Counted from the stretch's first letter, positions 54,285 through 62,454 are shown. The stretch: DNA of 64,000 bases from Casimicrobium huifangae (GCF_009746125.1 NZ_CP041352.1:62001-126000); one strand, 5' to 3'. Notes: generated from the sequence alone by a model not told the origin. A program made the numbers and translations.

Positions 54285-55019
54285 TCAGGCGGGTGACGTT
54301 CGCAATTGCCACTGCCCGTCGTCGAGACCATCGGGCAACGTCACTTCACCACGACGCCAGCGCAGCAGATTGACCTGCCAGCTAAGGCCGGCGCACAGCT
54401 CGGCGAGTGCGCCCTTGCCCAATCGCGTGGTGGTGACTTGCAGCATGCTGTCGCCGTGCCGTTCGCCCATCATCACCGTACCGTCCGTATCGGCAGCCGC
54501 AGCCTGCAACGCCTCTTGCGCCTGTGCCGGAATGCCCTCCGCGAAGCTGATGCGCCAGGATTCCTCGACATCATCGGCTGCGAGGCGACGCGCCAGTGCG
54601 GTGTCGGTGGTGTAGACGACCAGACCGCTGTCGCCCACTGCGAGGCGTCCGGCGACGCGCAGGCCATAAGTGGACAGTGTGGGCGGTTGCCCCAGACCAC
54701 CAAAGTTTTCGCCGACCAGCAGGCTCATCGCCCGCGCGCCGCCGGTTTCGTCCGGTGCCGAGACAAAGCCGCGCGGCTTGTTGAGCAGCACGGTGACGGT
54801 GCTTTGCAGCCGCTCCTGGGCTTCCGGCGACAGCGTGATCACGGCGTCCGGCAGCGCGCGGTCACCGGATTGCGCCACGCGACCATTGACGCTCACCCAG
54901 CCGCGCTCGATCATGCGGTCTGCCTCGCTACGCGAAGCAATGCCGCGCTGCGCGAGCAGTTTGGACAGGCGCTGCGGTTCGCCGCTGCCGCCGGTCCCGG
55001 CTGGCGTGCCATCGGTCAC
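54285..55019 (-). CDS. RsuA/RluB/RluF-family pseudouridine synthase-like protein lacking the catalytic Asp
   Basis: A 244-aa protein. The S4 domain is clear (RLSKLLAQRGIASRSEADRM, GWVSVNGRVA). The catalytic loop in this family is GRLDxxTxGLLLxT; here it reads GRLAVGDSGLVVYTTD, so the catalytic Asp position is Ala. The KPRG motif, LLNKPRGFVSAPDE, is kept. It may bind rRNA without catalysis, or use another residue. It overlaps the upstream thioredoxin gene by 4 bp. Confidence 0.82.
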   Translation of the reverse strand: MTDGTPAGTGGSGEPQRLSKLLAQRGIASRSEADRMIERGWVSVNGRVAQSGDRALPDAVITLSPEAQERLQSTVTVLLNKPRGFVSAPDETGGARAMSLLVGENFGGLGQPPTLSTYGLRVAGRLAVGDSGLVVYTTDTALARRLAADDVEESWRISFAEGIPAQAQEALQAAAADTDGTVMMGERHGDSMLQVTTTRLGKGALAELCAGLSWQVNLLRWRRGEVTLPDGLDDGQWQLRTSPA

Positions 55020-55486
55020 GATTTGCGCCCGGTCTTCGCCGGCAGCTGCTGGAAGAACGCCAGAACCCCGCTTTCACCCATCTTGCGCGCATCGGCCAGC
55101 TCGCCGCCGTTGGTGGCGTAAACAAGCTGGTTGTCCGCCGTGGCGACGACGATCGACGGGATGCCCTTCTTGATCACTTCGCCGTAGGGCTTCACCACAT
55201 CGAGATTCTTGTTGAAGCGGCCGACATCAACCTTGACGATCACATAGCTGGCGTCGAGCACGGACTTCAGCGCCGGCTTTTTGAATTCGCCATCGAGCAT
55301 CTTGCAGTCGCCGCACCAGTTGGCGCCGAACACGATCATCGCCTGCTTGTTCTCGGCCTTTGCCCGCGCGAGTGCCTGCTTCACCTGCGCCTGCGCGTCA
55401 GCGCTCTCGTCGTATGGCGCAGGGTCGCTGGCGAACGCGGCGATGCCAAGCGTGAAGGCGGCAATGAAGCTGATGAGTTGTTTCAT
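55016..55486 (-). CDS. Exported thioredoxin-family protein
   Basis: A 156-aa secreted or periplasmic thioredoxin-fold protein with signal peptide MKQLISFIAAFTLGIAAFA. The active-site motif is WCGDC (FGANWCGDCKMLDGEF), and GIPSIVVATA supplies the cis-Pro loop. It may be a thiol:disulfide reductase for exported proteins. AAAGGA precedes the ATG at 55486. The arsR-like gene lies just upstream on the same strand. Confidence 0.85.
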   Translation of the reverse strand: MKQLISFIAAFTLGIAAFASDPAPYDESADAQAQVKQALARAKAENKQAMIVFGANWCGDCKMLDGEFKKPALKSVLDASYVIVKVDVGRFNKNLDVVKPYGEVIKKGIPSIVVATADNQLVYATNGGELADARKMGESGVLAFFQQLPAKTGRKS

Positions 55487-55530
55487 GGGTGTTTCCTTTC
55501 CAGTGCTGCGCACTGCCATCGGACCGGCAG

Positions 55531-55866
55531 TTAAAGACTTTTGCTGATGGATGACTTTAGCGCACGAATACCTTTTTCGTTGCGCCGGTAGAAGGTCCAC
55601 TGCTTGATGCGGGTGGCGATCAGCAGACCGGCGTCGGTCATCAGTTTGAGATGCACGCTGGCGGTCGGTGCGCTGACACCCAGCTTGTCGGCGATGAACA
55701 TGCTGCACACGCCGTCGCGCACCAGATCGCCGTCCACCTGTGGCGGAAAATGCGCCACCGGGTCCTTGAGCCACTCCAGAATCTGCAGGCGTTTGTCGCT
55801 GGCCAGCGCATTGAATGCGTCGACGTTGGCGAGCGAGCTTGGAGCATCGGATTGAGTAGCAGCCAT
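55531..55866 (-). CDS. ArsR-family winged-helix regulator
   Basis: A 111-aa repressor-type protein with a winged helix: ASDKRLQILEWLKD, FIADKLGVSAPTASVHLKLM, AGLLIATRIKQWTFYRRNEK. It lacks an obvious CxC metal site. It heads the operon with thioredoxin, the pseudouridine synthase homologue and dusC, and is divergent from the PLP dehydratase gene, with an operator-like dyad in the 70-bp gap. It probably controls the divergent promoter and itself. Confidence 0.88.
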   Translation of the reverse strand: MAATQSDAPSSLANVDAFNALASDKRLQILEWLKDPVAHFPPQVDGDLVRDGVCSMFIADKLGVSAPTASVHLKLMTDAGLLIATRIKQWTFYRRNEKGIRALKSSISKSL

Positions 55867-55874
55867 CCCCGGGT

Positions 55875-55904
55875 TTGACGATTAGTTTTTTAGCTAATTA
55901 CAAT
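55875..55904 (+). promoter_or_regulatory. Promoter with ArsR-type operator for the dehydratase-ridA operon
   Basis: -35 TTGACG (55875-55880) and -10 TACAAT (55899-55904) are separated by an 18-bp spacer, ATTAGTTTTTTAGCTAAT. The spacer contains the dyad ATTAG...CTAAT and the palindrome TTAGCTAA. AGGAG (55927-55931) and ATG 55937 follow. A regulator bound there would block polymerase. It lies next to the divergent ArsR gene. Confidence 0.65.
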
Positions 55905-55936
55905 ACTGACGAACAAATCGCATTTTAGGAGCAGAC

Positions 55937-56911
55937 ATGACCATCGCACTGACGACAGTGCAGATACGTGAGGCGGCGCAACGGCTGCGCGGTTACGTCC
56001 GCCAGACGCCGGTGCTGGAGGTCGATGGCGATGATTTCGGCCTGCCGGGCGTCACCCTCGTGCTCAAGCAGGAATATCTCCAGCACGCCGGATCGTTCAA
56101 GACGCGTGGTGCGCTCACCCATCTGCTCACGCGCGAGATTCCCGCAGCCGGTGTCGTCGCGGCGTCCGGCGGCAATCATGGCTGCGCGGTTGCTTATGCC
56201 GCGCGACGCATGGGAAAGCAGGCAACGATTTTCGTGCCCGGCGTCTGTCCGCCGGGCAAGCGGGAGCTGATTGCGTCCTATGGCGCCACGCTGCGGGTGG
56301 TCGGTGATCGCTACGCCGACGCTCTCGCCGCGAGCGAGGACTTTCAGCGTGACAGCGGGGCGCTGGCGATCCACGCCTTTGACCAGCCGGAGACCATGCT
56401 CGGGCAGGCAACGGTCGGCTTCGAGTTCGAGCATCAGGCACCAGCGCTGGACGCTGTGCTGGTCGCTGTCGGCGGCGGCGGCCTGATCGGCGGCATCGCG
56501 GCCTGGTATCAGGGCCGTACCCGACTGATCGGTGTCGAGCCCGAAGCGGCGCCGACGCTTGCCCACGCGCTGGCGGCTGGGCACCCGGTCGAGGCGCCGG
56601 CGGGCGGTGTCGCGGCGGACTCGCTGGCACCGCGACAGGTCGGCACGCTGATGTTCCCGTTCGCCCAGCGCTACGTTGATCACGTCGCGCTGGTCAGCGA
56701 TGAGGCCATCGTCGCGGCGCAGCAGGCGCTGTGGCGGGTGCTGCGTATCGTCGCCGAGCCGGGCGGCGCTGCTGCCGTTGCCGCCCTGTTGAGCGGGCGC
56801 GTCGCCGTGCAGCCGGGCCAACGGATCGGTGTGCTGCTGTGCGGCGCCAACACCGATGCCGTGCATTTTCCTTCCCTCCCCATTGCCAGCGCAAAGGATT
56901 CCGCCAAATGA
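55937..56911 (+). CDS. PLP-dependent serine/threonine dehydratase family protein
   Basis: A 324-aa PLP enzyme of the threonine dehydratase/serine racemase (fold II) family. The PLP lysine is in HAGSFKTRGALTHLL, the substrate loop is ASGGNHGCAVAYAARRMG and the glycine-rich phosphate loop is VAVGGGGLIGGIAA. It lacks the C-terminal regulatory ACT part of biosynthetic IlvA, so it resembles the catabolic or serine racemase-like forms. It overlaps ridA by 4 bp, which suits removal of the enamine product. Confidence 0.85.
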   Translation: MTIALTTVQIREAAQRLRGYVRQTPVLEVDGDDFGLPGVTLVLKQEYLQHAGSFKTRGALTHLLTREIPAAGVVAASGGNHGCAVAYAARRMGKQATIFVPGVCPPGKRELIASYGATLRVVGDRYADALAASEDFQRDSGALAIHAFDQPETMLGQATVGFEFEHQAPALDAVLVAVGGGGLIGGIAAWYQGRTRLIGVEPEAAPTLAHALAAGHPVEAPAGGVAADSLAPRQVGTLMFPFAQRYVDHVALVSDEAIVAAQQALWRVLRIVAEPGGAAAVAALLSGRVAVQPGQRIGVLLCGANTDAVHFPSLPIASAKDSAK

Positions 56912-57378
56912 CTACCGCCAACAACTACGACGCCCGTCTCGCCGAGCTTGGGCTGACGCTGCCCGTTCCCGCCGTGCCGATTGCGAACTTTGTGCCCTGC
57001 GTGCAGGTGGGCAACACACTCTACGTGTCCGGCCAGGTGCCGCGCGAGAACGGCCAGCTTGCCTTCGCCGGCAAGGTGGGTCGCGATCTGGACGTGGAGC
57101 AGGGGCAGGCTGCCGCGCGCAATTGCGTGCTCGCCATCCTGTCACTGGTCAACGCCCACCTCGGCACGCTCAACCGGGTGCGCCGCGTTGCCATGCTGCA
57201 ATGTTTCGTCAACGCGGTGCCGGAGTTTGGCGATCATCCGAAAGTCGCGAACGGGGCCTCTGATTTGCTGGTGGCGCTGTTTGGCGATGCCGGGCGCCAT
57301 GCGCGCTTTGCGCTCGGCGCCGGCTCGCTGCCGGGCAACGTTGCCGTGGAAATTGCTGCCGTGATCGAAGTCGAATAG
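56908..57378 (+). CDS. ridA: RidA-family enamine/imine deaminase
   Basis: Hydrolyses 2-aminoacrylate and related enamines released by PLP enzymes. 156 aa, somewhat longer than YjgF-like RidA of about 130. Motifs: [35 protein letters not shown], and [20 protein letters not shown] near the end. It starts inside the end of the dehydratase gene (ATG 56908). The neighbour relation supports a substrate link. It ends 32 bp before tRNA-Gly. Confidence 0.9.
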   Translation: MTTANNYDARLAELGLTLPVPAVPIANFVPCVQVGNTLYVSGQVPRENGQLAFAGKVGRDLDVEQGQAAARNCVLAILSLVNAHLGTLNRVRRVAMLQCFVNAVPEFGDHPKVANGASDLLVALFGDAGRHARFALGAGSLPGNVAVEIAAVIEVE

Positions 57379-57410
57379 TCCCGCGCGAATCAGGTACAGT
57401 TACGGCTGTT

Positions 57411-57484
57411 GCGGGCGTAGTTCAATGGTAGAACTTCAGCTTCCCAAGCTGACTACGAGGGTTCGATTCCCTTCGCCCGCTCCA
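57411..57484 (+). tRNA. tRNA-Gly (CCC)
   Basis: A 74-nt tRNA with encoded CCA. Acceptor stem GCGGGCG/CGCCCGC, T-loop GGTTCGATTCC, anticodon stem TCAGC/GCTGA with loop TTCCCAA, so the anticodon is CCC, reading GGG. The D-arm is short. The 3' half serves as the attachment core of the integrative element to its right, which keeps the tRNA intact. Confidence 0.95.
57467..57484 (+). mobile_element. Attachment core (attL-type) in tRNA-Gly 3' end
   Basis: The 18-bp 3' end TTCCCTTCGCCCGCTCCA is the type of core used by ICEclc-like elements, which integrate into tRNA-Gly(CCC) genes. The integrase gene begins 240 bp downstream. The second copy (attR) should lie beyond the window. Confidence 0.7.
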
Positions 57485-57540
57485 CTTCGACTTTCCAGGG
57501 ACTTCCACCGAACGCCAGGGAACGTCGTAAGTCATTGTCA

Positions 57541-57720
57541 GGATTGAGATTTTTACCTGATCTCAATCCACTGACATCCAGCGAAATCCACTCCCAGCCG
57601 GTTCTAACTGGTACGTTGAGCGGTACACTGGCAATACGGAGGTCCCCAAAACCGTATTGTTGCTGGAGGAGCCGGGGTTCCGTCGGGAACATGGCATCCA
57701 ACTCGCTTCGCAGGAGTTGG
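57541..57720 (+). promoter_or_regulatory. Structured leader of the integrase gene: four inverted repeats
   Basis: Four inverted repeats lie between tRNA-Gly and the integrase. GGATTGAGAT/ATCTCAATCC (57541-57569, loop of 9, with TGTCA/TGACA outside). CAATACGG/CCGTATTG (57633-57660, loop of 12). GTTCC/GGAAC (57677-57690). CCAACTC/GAGTTGG (57698-57720, loop of 9), which overlaps the AGGAG ribosome-binding site of the integrase ATG at 57725. They could bind recombinase or regulators, or control translation. Confidence 0.65.
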
Positions 57721-57724
57721 ACTC

Positions 57725-59653
57725 ATGCTTTCAGACCTCCAGGTTCGACAGGCCAAGGTGACCGGCAAGGCGTATTCGCTTGTCGATTTCGACGGTCTCT
57801 ACTTCTACATCTCCGCCACCGGCTTCAAGGCCTGGCACTTCCGCTTCACTTGGGGCGGCAAGCGCGAGCGCATGTCCTTCGGTGGCTATCCCGCGCTTTC
57901 CCTGAAAGACGCCCGTCATCTGCGCGACGAAGCCCGGGCCATGCTGGCCAAGGGCATCAACCCGCATTCGGAGCGCAAGCGCAAGCGCCACGCCATCGTC
58001 CTGGCGGGCGAGCACACCTTCCAGGCCATCTACGACAAATGGCTGGCCCACCGCAGCCTCTCTCTGGAAAATGAGGGCCGCCAGAGCACGCCCAAACAGA
58101 TCGGGCGCGTCTTCGCCAAGGATGTGTTTCCCGTATTGCGCCACCTGACCATCTACGACGTTACCCGTGCCCACCTGCTGGACATCATCGGCAGAGTGGA
58201 AAAGCGTGGCTCGCTGTCGGTGGCCGAGAAGCTGCGCACCTGGTTCAGCCAGCTATTCACCTACGCCTCGGTGGTGGTGCCCAACATGGGCGACAACCCG
58301 GCCAAGGATTTGGACGTGGTGGCGATGCCGCTGCCCCCGGTGGAGAACAATCCCTTTTTGCGCATGCCCGAGCTGCCGGCAATGCTGCAGACGTTGCGCA
58401 AGTACAGCGGTCGCCTGAATACGCAACTGGGTCTACGTCTGCTGCTGCTCACGGGCGTGCGCACCGGTGAATTGCGCTACGCCACGCCCGATCAGTTTGA
58501 TCTGGAGCGCGGTCTGTGGATCATCCCGGTTGTCAGGCTCAAGCAACGCAAGCAGCTCACCAAGAAGAAGCGCCAGCGTTTCGCCGACATCCCGCCATAC
58601 ATCGTGCCACTGTCGTTGCAGGCACAAGAGGTCGTTCGTCATTTGCTGGGAAATCTGAAGCCAGCACAGGTGTATCTCATCCCCGGTGATTGGTGCCTGA
58701 AAAACCCTCTGAGCGAGAACACGCTCAATGGCGCGCTCAAGCGTATGGGCTATGAAGACCAACTCACTGGGCATGGCGTTCGCGCCACCATCTCGACTGC
58801 GCTCAATGAATTGGGGTATCCGCCCAAGTGGGTAGACGCCCAACTTTCGCATGCCGATCCGGATCGGATCAGCGCGACCTACAACCACGCCGAGTACGTC
58901 GAGCAACGCCGCGTCATGATGCAGGACTGGGCCGACCGGCTGGACTTGTTCGAGCAGAATCAGGTCGAAGTTGCCAGCACGCACTTGACCATCACGTTGC
59001 AGGGCCTGCCCACAATCGCCGGACAGGCGGCAGCGCAGCCGCCCGCCCTGAATCCAAACGCCCCTCAGTTGATCGTTGCGCCTGCACCCGATGCACCAGC
59101 GGTTCCAGCTTCCGTCTATCGACTTTCGGCGGTGCATCTGCCCGAGTACGCGCGACCCACGCTGTCAGAGGTGCAGCGCGAGCGCTTGCAATTGCTGGAG
59201 ATATTCGAGGCATCCCACAACCTGTCGGTGGCCGATTACGCCAAGCTGGTTGGCAAGTCCCGCCGCTGGATCACTTACGAGATTCAGGCCGGCAATCTCC
59301 TGTCGATCCATCTGGGTCACCGTGGGCAGCGCGTCCCGGACTGGCAACTCGACCCCATCAAGCGCAAGCTGATTCAGGCTGTCCTGAAGCTGGTGCCGCG
59401 CGGTATCGACACCTGGCACATCTATCACGCACTGCTGCGGCCATACGATGCCCTGGGCAAGTGTCCAGTCATCGAGGCCGTCGATCCGACCAACCTGCAT
59501 CTTGCAGCTCGACTGGTCGCCGCACATGCCATAGAAACCGATGAGCTTGCAGAGCAATCGGAGGCGTCTCCGGTGCTGGCCAGGCAGACTGTAGAGCGCC
59601 TGGTAAAAACGGCAATGTTGGTTGATATGCCCGAAGATCCCGTCGCCCGTTGA
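57725..59653 (+). CDS. int: ICE tyrosine recombinase (integrase)
   Basis: A 642-aa site-specific recombinase that integrates and excises the ICE at tRNA-Gly. The N-terminal part is a DUF4102-like domain (VDFDGLYFYISATGFKAWHF). The catalytic residues are R246 (TGVRTGELR), H350-x-x-R353 (HGVRATI), H376 (SHADPD) and Y386 (ATYNHAEYVEQRR). A 240-aa C-terminal extension follows, as in ICEclc IntB13 (about 657 aa). AGGAG at 57712-57716 lies inside a hairpin. Same orientation as the ICE genes downstream. Confidence 0.93.
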   Translation: MLSDLQVRQAKVTGKAYSLVDFDGLYFYISATGFKAWHFRFTWGGKRERMSFGGYPALSLKDARHLRDEARAMLAKGINPHSERKRKRHAIVLAGEHTFQAIYDKWLAHRSLSLENEGRQSTPKQIGRVFAKDVFPVLRHLTIYDVTRAHLLDIIGRVEKRGSLSVAEKLRTWFSQLFTYASVVVPNMGDNPAKDLDVVAMPLPPVENNPFLRMPELPAMLQTLRKYSGRLNTQLGLRLLLLTGVRTGELRYATPDQFDLERGLWIIPVVRLKQRKQLTKKKRQRFADIPPYIVPLSLQAQEVVRHLLGNLKPAQVYLIPGDWCLKNPLSENTLNGALKRMGYEDQLTGHGVRATISTALNELGYPPKWVDAQLSHADPDRISATYNHAEYVEQRRVMMQDWADRLDLFEQNQVEVASTHLTITLQGLPTIAGQAAAQPPALNPNAPQLIVAPAPDAPAVPASVYRLSAVHLPEYARPTLSEVQRERLQLLEIFEASHNLSVADYAKLVGKSRRWITYEIQAGNLLSIHLGHRGQRVPDWQLDPIKRKLIQAVLKLVPRGIDTWHIYHALLRPYDALGKCPVIEAVDPTNLHLAARLVAAHAIETDELAEQSEASPVLARQTVERLVKTAMLVDMPEDPVAR

Positions 59654-60217
59654 GCTGAGGCCGGGCGGCAGCACCGTCCGGTCAAGGTCAAAGGAGGGAA
59701 CGTCGATCGCTTCGCATGGCCACCCATCCGTCTTCTGCGCGGCCAACTCGCAATTTCCACGTTTTGGCAGGCAGCGTTTAGCGTCGGATCAGCGCTCGGC
59801 AGTCACCATAGGCGACTTCTCGGTAATGCTATCTCGCTATATCAGTATCTCGATCGGATATGACACCAGCGGATTTTCGTTGCCAATCTCAAGCCCCGAT
59901 CAATAGATTCCGAGCGTTTGCCGCTTTTTGAAACCGCTGGCGCATCAGACCATACCGATACGGTTTTGCGAGAGCAGCCACTTCTCACGATCCTGATAGC
60001 GCAAGCGTCACTGTCGAGCCGCGACAGACGCTCGGTTTTCTTGTGCCCGATGGATTTTTGCACATCGAGCACACAACGCCTACTCGTTGCGCGAACTGAT
60101 CAGAAGTCATCAAAAGCGGGCGTCATCACTCGCGTCTTGCGCGGACAACAGGCCGACCATGAGGACGGCTGCAAAAGCAGTCGGCCCTGTAGTTCTTCTC
60201 CTGGAAGGAGACGGAGC
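59654..60217 (+). other. Intergenic stretch after the integrase
   Basis: 564 bp with lower GC than the flanks. It starts with CCGGGCGG-CAGCA-CCGTCCGG (59661-59681), a possible hairpin after the integrase stop, without T-run. A second, GGCTGC-AAAA-GCAGTC, is near 60164-60179. No gene is supported: frames open on the plus strand here belong to the upstream extension of the next gene and lack a ribosome-binding site. A promoter for the next gene is expected. Confidence 0.45.
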
Positions 60218-60973
60218 ATGCACGAGAACAAAAATGATGCACCAACATCAAAGGTGTTCTACCGCCCGCTCGAAGCGTCCATCCGCTGGGCCGGACTGCT
60301 GCGATACGAGCAGGTGATCCTGGCTTCGGTCTCGTCGCCTATGGATCTGCCGCAGTCGCTGGACTGTCCGCGTTTGGGCGAACTGCGGCTGTACACCGAC
60401 CGCATCTATGACGGCATCCTCAACGGGGAACTGCCCTTCGGGCAGCATGGCATCACGACACGCGACACCGCGTTGATCGAATCGCCTGATCTGACGGTAC
60501 GCCATGTCGATCTGAAGTGCTGGATGCGCCAGCACTACCCCGAGCAGCGGCCCGGCTTTCTCTTCTCCCGCAGCGAGCGCATCATCCATCCCTTCATCTC
60601 CCTAGAAACAGGGCAAGCCATGCTGGTCGAACGCCAGGCTTTGAAATCCGCCCTGGAACAGACCAAACGTCAGCTTCGCGAGTTGCAGGACAAGCATGAC
60701 GCGCTGCTCAAGCAGTCGACGGTGATTTCGGCATGCGCGCAGTGTCCGATCAGTGATCGGGCCGAGGCCACCTACCTGAACATCGTTGGCGGCCTGTTGG
60801 AGCTGATGCTCGGCCAGTCGCCATCGGGCACGCCGTACTCCAGCTTCAAGACGCAGGAGGCCGTGGTCAGCGCGCTGGTTGCCCATCACAGCGGCGCCAT
60901 GGGCATCGCGGAGCGGACATTGAACGGCAAGTTCGCCACCGCCAGGCGCCGACTGCGTAGCGCCTCCCTCTGA
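60218..60973 (+). CDS. Conserved ICE protein of unknown function
   Basis: A 251-aa protein, start ATG 60218 with GGAAGGAGACGGAGC directly upstream. I do not recognise it as a known family. Residues about 140-175 (LVERQALKSALEQTKRQLRE) are a coiled coil, followed by a CxxC (SACAQCPISD) and a helix-rich end (MGIAERTLNGKFATARRRL). Its position between the integrase and alpA suggests an ICE regulatory or DNA-binding role; this is inferred from context only. Confidence 0.65.
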   Translation: MHENKNDAPTSKVFYRPLEASIRWAGLLRYEQVILASVSSPMDLPQSLDCPRLGELRLYTDRIYDGILNGELPFGQHGITTRDTALIESPDLTVRHVDLKCWMRQHYPEQRPGFLFSRSERIIHPFISLETGQAMLVERQALKSALEQTKRQLRELQDKHDALLKQSTVISACAQCPISDRAEATYLNIVGGLLELMLGQSPSGTPYSSFKTQEAVVSALVAHHSGAMGIAERTLNGKFATARRRLRSASL

Positions 60974-61004
60974 GATTTGCCAGCTTGTATGTGCAGTCGC
61001 GGGG

Positions 61005-61018
61005 ATTGCATTTGCAAT
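61005..61018. promoter_or_regulatory. Palindrome upstream of alpA
   Basis: ATTGCA-TT-TGCAAT, a perfect 6-bp inverted repeat with 2-nt centre, 74 bp before the alpA start codon. A smaller dyad CTGA-GCGT-TCAG is at 61069-61080 next to the ribosome-binding site. These are candidate regulator-binding sites for the alpA promoter. Confidence 0.5.
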
Positions 61019-61091
61019 GTCTTTTCGCAGCCGTGTCTATTGAATAGAGGTCACGCCAACAAACGCCACTGAGCGTTCAGGAGTGACCGCC

Positions 61092-61304
61092 ATGTCGCAA
61101 ACACCTGTACTGCAGCCAAACGAACGCCGCATCCTGCGCCTGGAAGAAGTCGAAGCGAAATCCGGTTTCAAGCGCGCCCACATCTACAACCTGATGAAGA
61201 AACGCCAGTTCCCGCAGGCGCTGCGTCTGGGCGTGCGCGCCGTGGGCTGGGATTCCATCGAAATCGATCAGTGGATCGACGAGCGCGTCAACAACCGGGC
61301 CTGA
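61092..61304 (+). CDS. alpA: AlpA-family regulator (ICE)
   Basis: A 70-aa helix-turn-helix protein of the AlpA/excisionase type: RRILRLEEVEAKSGFKRAHI, YNLMKKRQFPQALRLG, SIEIDQWIDERV. AGGAG lies 8 nt before ATG 61092; an upstream GTG at 61083 is too close to it. In ICEclc, an AlpA gene heads the operon with parA, shi and parB and is part of the excision/transfer switch, so a similar role is likely. Confidence 0.88.
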   Translation: MSQTPVLQPNERRILRLEEVEAKSGFKRAHIYNLMKKRQFPQALRLGVRAVGWDSIEIDQWIDERVNNRA

Positions 61305-61346
61305 CCCGTTCTCTCGCGGACTTTCCATCCTGACCCGGAGAACGCC

Positions 61347-62222
61347 ATGCAGGTCGTATCCATCATTTCAACCAAAGGTGGGGTCGGCAAGACCACCACG
61401 GCCGCAAACCTTGGCGGTCTCGCTGCGGACGCCGGGCTGCGCGTGCTGCTGCTCGATCTCGATGTGCAGCCCACCTTGTCCTCCTACTACGAGCTGGCCC
61501 ATCGTGCGCCGGGCGGTATCTATGAATTGCTGGCCTTCAACGAGCGCGACCTCGGCCAGCTTGTGTCCCGCACGATCATCGCGGGCCTGGACTTGGTGCT
61601 CTCCAACGACCACCGAGGCGAACTGAACACCTTGCTGCTGCACGCGCCAGACGGGCGACTGCGGCTGCGACACCTACTGCCGATACTGAACCCCCTCTAC
61701 GACCTGGTGCTGATCGACACCCAGGGCGCGCGCTCGGTGCTGCTGGAGATGGCGGTGCTGGCCTCCGACCTCGCGCTGTCGCCCGTGACCCCGGAAATCC
61801 TCGCCGCCCGCGAACTGCGGCGCGGCACCATGCAGTTGCTGGCGGACATTGCGCCGTACCGGCACCTGGGCATCGAGCCGCCGCCGTTGCACCTGCTCAT
61901 CAACCGCGTCCATCCGGTGTCCGCCAACGCACGGCTGATCCAGCAGGCGCTGCGCGATCTGTTCCAGGGCCACACCGGCATTCGGGTTCTGGCTACCGAC
62001 GTGCCGGCCATTGAGGCTTATCCGCGGGCCGCGACGCGCGGCCTGCCGGTGCATCGGGTCGAGTACCGCCAGCCAGTGGGCAGAGTCGCTCCCGCCGCGC
62101 TCACCACCATGCGCGATCTTGCCGACGAGTTGTTCCCGCAGTGGCAGGATCGATTGGCCGCAGTGTCCGGCCGTCCGCCACAGCCTCTTGATATCAGGAG
62201 GCCCCATGGCGAACGCACATGA
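61347..62222 (+). CDS. parA: ParA-family ATPase (ICE)
   Basis: A 291-aa ParA/Soj-like ATPase with deviant Walker A KGGVGKTTTAANLGGLA, Walker A' LLLDLDVQPTLSSYYEL and Walker B YDLVLIDTQGARS. It probably acts with ParB in element maintenance or cell-cycle control. In ICEclc, ParA and the neighbouring Shi arrest host division during transfer. The end overlaps the next small gene by 17 bp. Confidence 0.93.
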   Translation: MQVVSIISTKGGVGKTTTAANLGGLAADAGLRVLLLDLDVQPTLSSYYELAHRAPGGIYELLAFNERDLGQLVSRTIIAGLDLVLSNDHRGELNTLLLHAPDGRLRLRHLLPILNPLYDLVLIDTQGARSVLLEMAVLASDLALSPVTPEILAARELRRGTMQLLADIAPYRHLGIEPPPLHLLINRVHPVSANARLIQQALRDLFQGHTGIRVLATDVPAIEAYPRAATRGLPVHRVEYRQPVGRVAPAALTTMRDLADELFPQWQDRLAAVSGRPPQPLDIRRPHGERT

Positions 62223-62454
62223 ACTGGCCCGAGGCCACAATCGGCTGCGCGCCCTGATCGAGTTCGCCGTCGGCGAAGGCTGGCACGTCAAGCGCACGGC
62301 GGGCGGTCACCTCAAGTTCACCAAGGCAGGCTGCGCCGCGATCTACACCAGTTCGACGGCCAGCGATCACCGGGCAGCCCTCAACGCCCGTGCGCAGATC
62401 CGTCGTGCCGAGCGCGAGACCCGATCCCAAGCGCAGGGGGGCGGCCATGACTGA
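62206..62454 (+). CDS. Small ICE protein in the shi position
   Basis: An 82-aa protein (MANAHELARGHNRLRALIEF) with AGGAGG 4 nt before the ATG. It overlaps parA and parB, the location of shi in ICEclc, whose product with ParA arrests host growth. GWHVKRTAGGHLKFTKAG looks like a double-stranded RNA-binding or HicA-like fold. Assignment to Shi rests on gene order, not on sequence comparison. Confidence 0.55.
   Translation: MANAHELARGHNRLRALIEFAVGEGWHVKRTAGGHLKFTKAGCAAIYTSSTASDHRAALNARAQIRRAERETRSQAQGGGHD

Noticed and set aside
59918..60217. 100-residue N-terminal extension of the unknown ICE protein
   Set aside because: Its composition is unlike the rest of the protein, there is no ribosome-binding site at 59918, and an excellent one precedes ATG 60218.
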